From a bacterium (GTDB lineage Bacteria; Electryoneota; AABM5-125-24; Hatepunaeales; Hatepunaeaceae): a stretch of 64,000 bases of DNA. Where the stretch lies: positions 1 through 64,000 of the forward strand of contig JAIPJL010000005.1 in the NCBI GenBank assembly GCA_021734165.1, given 5' to 3'. The translations under genes were made by a program, and so were the position numbers. Each line of letters starts with the position of its first letter. Position 1 is the first letter of the stretch. The notes under the pieces were generated by a model. It worked only from the letters and a program-made list of their open reading frames with translations. It ran no database searches and was not told the origin of the DNA. Of this stretch, positions 60,117-64,000 are shown piece by piece.

Positions 60117-62906
60117 ATGAAATCAAATTTAAAAAAGAGATGTATTTGTTTTTTTTTAATTCTTGTATCAATATTTCCCTCGTTTTCTGCCCTCGCGCGA
60201 CCTCTTACTGAACAGGACATTCCTGTCACCCGCAACCTTCTTGGCACACCACTTCCAACCAGATCACAATATCTCGCTGAACACCCATTACGTGATTTAA
60301 CTGTTCATGGAATCCATAGCATTAATAATCGTCGTGATGAAGACGGTACGGTTATCATTGCGGTCAATCACAGATTGTTAAATGAGCATGAAGCGTTATT
60401 TGATCAGTTCTCAAATGATATTGCAAACCAAGGATATGATGTTATTCAACTTGATGTTGAAGGTGGAACGGCAGAGGAATTCAAGGAACTTTTAATCGAT
60501 GAAGGTGGTGATGATCTTGTTGGCGCCATTCTGGCGGGAGAATTGCCACTTGCCTGGTTCGAGCAGTATGAGTATTTCAATGATGAGCAAGAACCCGATT
60601 ACGATTTCCTAATTGAATATCCGATTGATCTATTCTTTATGGATATTGACGGAACATGGCAGGATACGTCACATAATGGAATTTATGACATCCATGAGAA
60701 TGACAACTGGGAGCCAGATATTTGGCTTGGCAGGCTGCCTGCCTGGAATCTGAGTCGTATTGATGAAGATGCACTTATCGCTGCATATCTTGAGCGAGTA
60801 CATGATTATCGAATCGGCAGACTTACACTACCACATCGGGGATTAAACTTCATTGATGATGACTGGATGTATTATGCAAATGAATGGGAGAATGATTTAC
60901 GATACAGCTTTAGAGGAACATTAACAGTTGCACATGCTGAATCAACAAACGCTGACAATTATACACGAGAGCTTGAAAGCGAAGGTTATGAAATTGTACA
61001 GGTTGCCGTTCATTCCACGCCTGATACTCATATATTTAAGATTAATAATCATAGCGCTAATGATTATTTCCGCTTTTCCCGCCTACGTGATAATGTGACG
61101 CCTAATATCATGTTTTACAACCTTTTTGCCTGCTCAAATATGAACCTTGGAAGCAACCTTTGCATGGGCGCTCTTTATGCTTTGCGTGGACCCTATGGTC
61201 TGGGAGCAGTAGGCTCAGCCAAAACAGGTTCGATGTTATACTTTGATGATTATTACCAACCACTTGCGGATGGTCTGTGTTTTGGTGACGCTTTTAAACA
61301 TTGGTTTACAGAGCACGGTCATCAGCCGGAACGTGAGAATTGGGCGCGTTCCTGGTTTTATGGCATGACATACTTCGGTGATCCTACACTCAAGGTCAAA
61401 CTTGGCTTGCGCCTGGAAGAGTGCATTATACTTGATGATGAAAATGGCGACAGTGATAATATTGCAGATACAGGCGAGACGGTTGAGTTATGGCTGACTG
61501 TTTCAAACAGGAATATCGAATCAATTGAAAATATACAGATTACCCTAACCAGCGAAGATCCAAATATTGAGATACAGGAAGGTGAAGGGTACATCAACTC
61601 GATAAATGGAGGCGGTTCAGAGAATGCGCAAGATTTTTTCGTTAGTATAAATGATGATTGTCCCGATGGGCATAATGCTGTAATAAATCTGATGATGACG
61701 CCCGAAAATGACACGCCTTGGCACGACAGGATTATCCTTGAAATCAGAAGCCCCGTAATTGAAATAACCAGATTCGATAATGTTGGCGCACACGGTATCT
61801 GGACTGGTCCAGGGGAAGAAGGTCAATTAATACTTGCCCTGAAAAACATTGGAGGTGATGATTTACAGGAAGGCGGTAATATCGAATTTATTTCAACGAA
61901 TGCAACTTTTGCTTTTCCAGATGGCGAGCCTGCGGCACCAGTAATTATAGCAGATAGCAGTGTATGGTATGGCGCTGATGAATATATTCTTTATCGAATT
62001 GATGATGATCTCGAACAGGGGGAAGGTGTTCTGGTCAGGATGAACATCTTCAAAGATGAAGCTCTACTTGGTGAAGGTTTATTATTACTTCCTACATCCA
62101 GTGAGTTTAATTTTCAAGATGATTTGAATCAGGAACCTGATTGGTTGAGGAGTTATGCTGTAACAAATGGCTACAGCAATGCCTGGCAATGGAAGGATGA
62201 CGGAGGTGATGGATCAGGCGGACTATGTTTTACCGGTGAGGACAGTCTTGGTTACCCGGCTCGATCTGATGGCGTATTTGAACTGCCTTTGATGATGTTA
62301 AACGATGGAGCGAGGTTGAATATTCATCACAGAATGTATGCAGAGCAGGATTTCGATGGTGCTAGAGTAGAGTTAAATACAGGCAACGGTTGGCGTCTGA
62401 TTGAACCTGATGACGGATATAATGGTATTGCCGTTGCTAATGGTTCTTTTGAAGGTGGAAGATGCTGGAACGGAACTTTTAACTGGCGTGATGACATTTT
62501 TGTAATTAGTGAAAGAAGCGGGAGTATTCGCTTGCGTTTCAGGTTCGTATCGGATAACGGTATTGAAGATCAGGGCTGGTTTATTAATGCGTTAAACATT
62601 ACCGGTTCTCCATTTATAGTTAGTGAAACAGAAAAACTTCCGGAAATAACGCAATTAATATCGCTTTATCCTAATCCTTTCAATAGTTTTTTACATTTGA
62701 AATACAGCCTTGCGGATCCGTCGGAGGTAACAATTACTCTATTTGATTTGACAGGTAGAAAAGTTGCTGAAGTGTTTGAAAATAAGTTAGATGCAGGAAT
62801 CCACGAAGTAGTTTTTCAGGCAATTAATTTACCTGCCGGAATCTATTTACTGAATTTTAAAACTAAAGAAGGGATTATACAGAAAAAGATTTCACTAATA
62901 AAATGA
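60117..62906 (+). CDS. C25 (gingipain-like) family cysteine peptidase with T9SS sorting domain
   Basis: AILAGELPLAWFE, VQVAVHSTPDTHIF…NIMFYNLFACSNMNLGSNLC (His/Cys), GAVGSAKTG; C-term ISLYPNPFNSFLHLKYSLADPSEVTITLFDLTGRKV…GIYLLNFKT. Confidence 0.82.
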   Translation: MKSNLKKRCICFFLILVSIFPSFSALARPLTEQDIPVTRNLLGTPLPTRSQYLAEHPLRDLTVHGIHSINNRRDEDGTVIIAVNHRLLNEHEALFDQFSNDIANQGYDVIQLDVEGGTAEEFKELLIDEGGDDLVGAILAGELPLAWFEQYEYFNDEQEPDYDFLIEYPIDLFFMDIDGTWQDTSHNGIYDIHENDNWEPDIWLGRLPAWNLSRIDEDALIAAYLERVHDYRIGRLTLPHRGLNFIDDDWMYYANEWENDLRYSFRGTLTVAHAESTNADNYTRELESEGYEIVQVAVHSTPDTHIFKINNHSANDYFRFSRLRDNVTPNIMFYNLFACSNMNLGSNLCMGALYALRGPYGLGAVGSAKTGSMLYFDDYYQPLADGLCFGDAFKHWFTEHGHQPERENWARSWFYGMTYFGDPTLKVKLGLRLEECIILDDENGDSDNIADTGETVELWLTVSNRNIESIENIQITLTSEDPNIEIQEGEGYINSINGGGSENAQDFFVSINDDCPDGHNAVINLMMTPENDTPWHDRIILEIRSPVIEITRFDNVGAHGIWTGPGEEGQLILALKNIGGDDLQEGGNIEFISTNATFAFPDGEPAAPVIIADSSVWYGADEYILYRIDDDLEQGEGVLVRMNIFKDEALLGEGLLLLPTSSEFNFQDDLNQEPDWLRSYAVTNGYSNAWQWKDDGGDGSGGLCFTGEDSLGYPARSDGVFELPLMMLNDGARLNIHHRMYAEQDFDGARVELNTGNGWRLIEPDDGYNGIAVANGSFEGGRCWNGTFNWRDDIFVISERSGSIRLRFRFVSDNGIEDQGWFINALNITGSPFIVSETEKLPEITQLISLYPNPFNSFLHLKYSLADPSEVTITLFDLTGRKVAEVFENKLDAGIHEVVFQAINLPAGIYLLNFKTKEGIIQKKISLIK

Positions 62907-63078
62907 TCAAAATTAACAAAGCCAAATACACACAGATAAAGGCTTTCAAGGATGTTTCTGTTTCATTTTACTTGTAAATTTGTTATATTACAACTTAGTT
63001 GCAAAATTTGCGACAATTAACAGTTTTTTGTGTTTTAGAAGTACAAATCGGTTAATGTAAACCACTACAGGGATAAAC

Positions 63079-64000
63079 ATGTCAAGAGCCCTGCCGTTAA
63101 TTTTCAGCCTGCTTATACTACTTATTAACATAGCTCCCGCTGAAGCCCAGAGTTTTGATGATTATGGACTTTACGAAGTTGATTTCAACTGGATTGAGAT
63201 CGAAGATATTGGGATTCCACTTGAGGATATTGGAGATAACGATTTTCAGGGACCGTTCCCAATCGGATTTCCTTTTCAATATTTTGGACGTACGTATGAG
63301 CAATTCTGGATAAGCGCAAACGGCTTCATCGGATTTGGACCTACAACTTACTACCGGAGTACTGATAATCATGTACTTCCGCATGAACGAACCCCAAACA
63401 ATATAATTGCATTATACTGGAAAGACCTTGATCCTGCCGCGTTCTGGGCTGATGGGGTGATCTATTGGGGAATGCGTGGCGGTAGATTAGTTGTTCAGTT
63501 TGAGATGGTCGGGGAACGTAATTTTGAAGGTACAACACCTGAGAATACAGTTACCATGCAGGTTGTGCTTGAACCTGACGGAGATATAATTTTTCAATAT
63601 GAGAGATTTGGCGAGGAATTTAACCTTGAAAGAGGAACTATTGGTGTCGAGAAATATGATGGCAGCGCTGGACTGACCGTTTGGCATAATGGCGAAGGTG
63701 ATGGCATCGATGAATTAACCAATGAAACTGCATTTATGATCAGCAGAAGCGGTCCGGGAACGTTTCTTATCTGGGACGCTGGCACAATCACAACTTCAGG
63801 CGCCGCTCAGGCTAGAGCCTTGCGTTGGCTTGGAAATACGGTTGTACAACTAAATTCAGAGCAGAATTTACCTGATGATCTTGAAGGATACAACGGAGTA
63901 TTCGTAAACCTCGGCAACCATGGCAATCACGGTGATAATTATCACCAATTAAGTGCCGGTGAGGGTGAGATACTTGCTGCTTATTTAGAACAAGGCGGTG
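63079..64000 (+). CDS. Secreted protein, 3' truncated by window end
   Basis: Open frame from ATG 63079 (MSRALPLIFSLLILLINIAPAEAQSFDDYGLYEVDFNWIEIEDIG…FPIGFPFQYFGRTYEQFWISANGFIGFG…) to the last base; not in the supplied ORF track. Confidence 0.8.
   Translation, partial: MSRALPLIFSLLILLINIAPAEAQSFDDYGLYEVDFNWIEIEDIGIPLEDIGDNDFQGPFPIGFPFQYFGRTYEQFWISANGFIGFGPTTYYRSTDNHVLPHERTPNNIIALYWKDLDPAAFWADGVIYWGMRGGRLVVQFEMVGERNFEGTTPENTVTMQVVLEPDGDIIFQYERFGEEFNLERGTIGVEKYDGSAGLTVWHNGEGDGIDELTNETAFMISRSGPGTFLIWDAGTITTSGAAQARALRWLGNTVVQLNSEQNLPDDLEGYNGVFVNLGNHGNHGDNYHQLSAGEGEILAAYLEQGG

Noticed and set aside
62907-63078. tRNA or small RNA in the AT-rich gap before the last ORF
   Set aside because: No cloverleaf, T-loop or clear stem; reads as a promoter/UTR region

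Overview
The window looks like a chromosomal segment from an uncultured FCB-group (Bacteroidetes-like) bacterium. Support: lpxD/Skp-type envelope genes, several T9SS-style 'YPNPFN...' C-terminal sorting domains, a TonB-dependent receptor with a carboxypeptidase-like N-terminal domain, a C25/gingipain-like protease and a PorV/PorQ-like protein. Most of it is ordinary housekeeping: ompH/skp (5' truncated), lpxD, pyrRBC, lepA, lepB, ligA, efp, accBC, gcvH-gcvPA, tgt, yajC, fmt, rsmB, rpe, guaB, rpsT, pyrK-pyrD, rlpA, cdsA, a split transketolase, menA/ubiA, priA. No rRNA, tRNA or CRISPR array was recognised by eye. The less ordinary parts are: (1) a 16.2-21.3 kb accessory block with an HNH-like mini-ORF, a large Eco57I/PglX-like N6-adenine methylase and a translationally coupled PD-(D/E)XK-like protein, flanked by clustered dispersed repeats; (2) a 51.2-53.4 kb block with an uncharacterised 406-aa protein carrying a HEPN-like RX4H motif (RRDLEH), bracketed by inverted copies of a ~73-bp MITE-like repeat; (3) a GH2-fold membrane protein in which both catalytic glutamates appear lost; (4) a TPR lipoprotein ending in a TonB-C domain; (5) a PHP-glycosyltransferase fusion; (6) a TonB receptor next to a secreted protein built from two near-identical ~400-aa repeats; (7) several families of small palindromic intergenic repeats. 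All assignments come from reading motifs without database searches.
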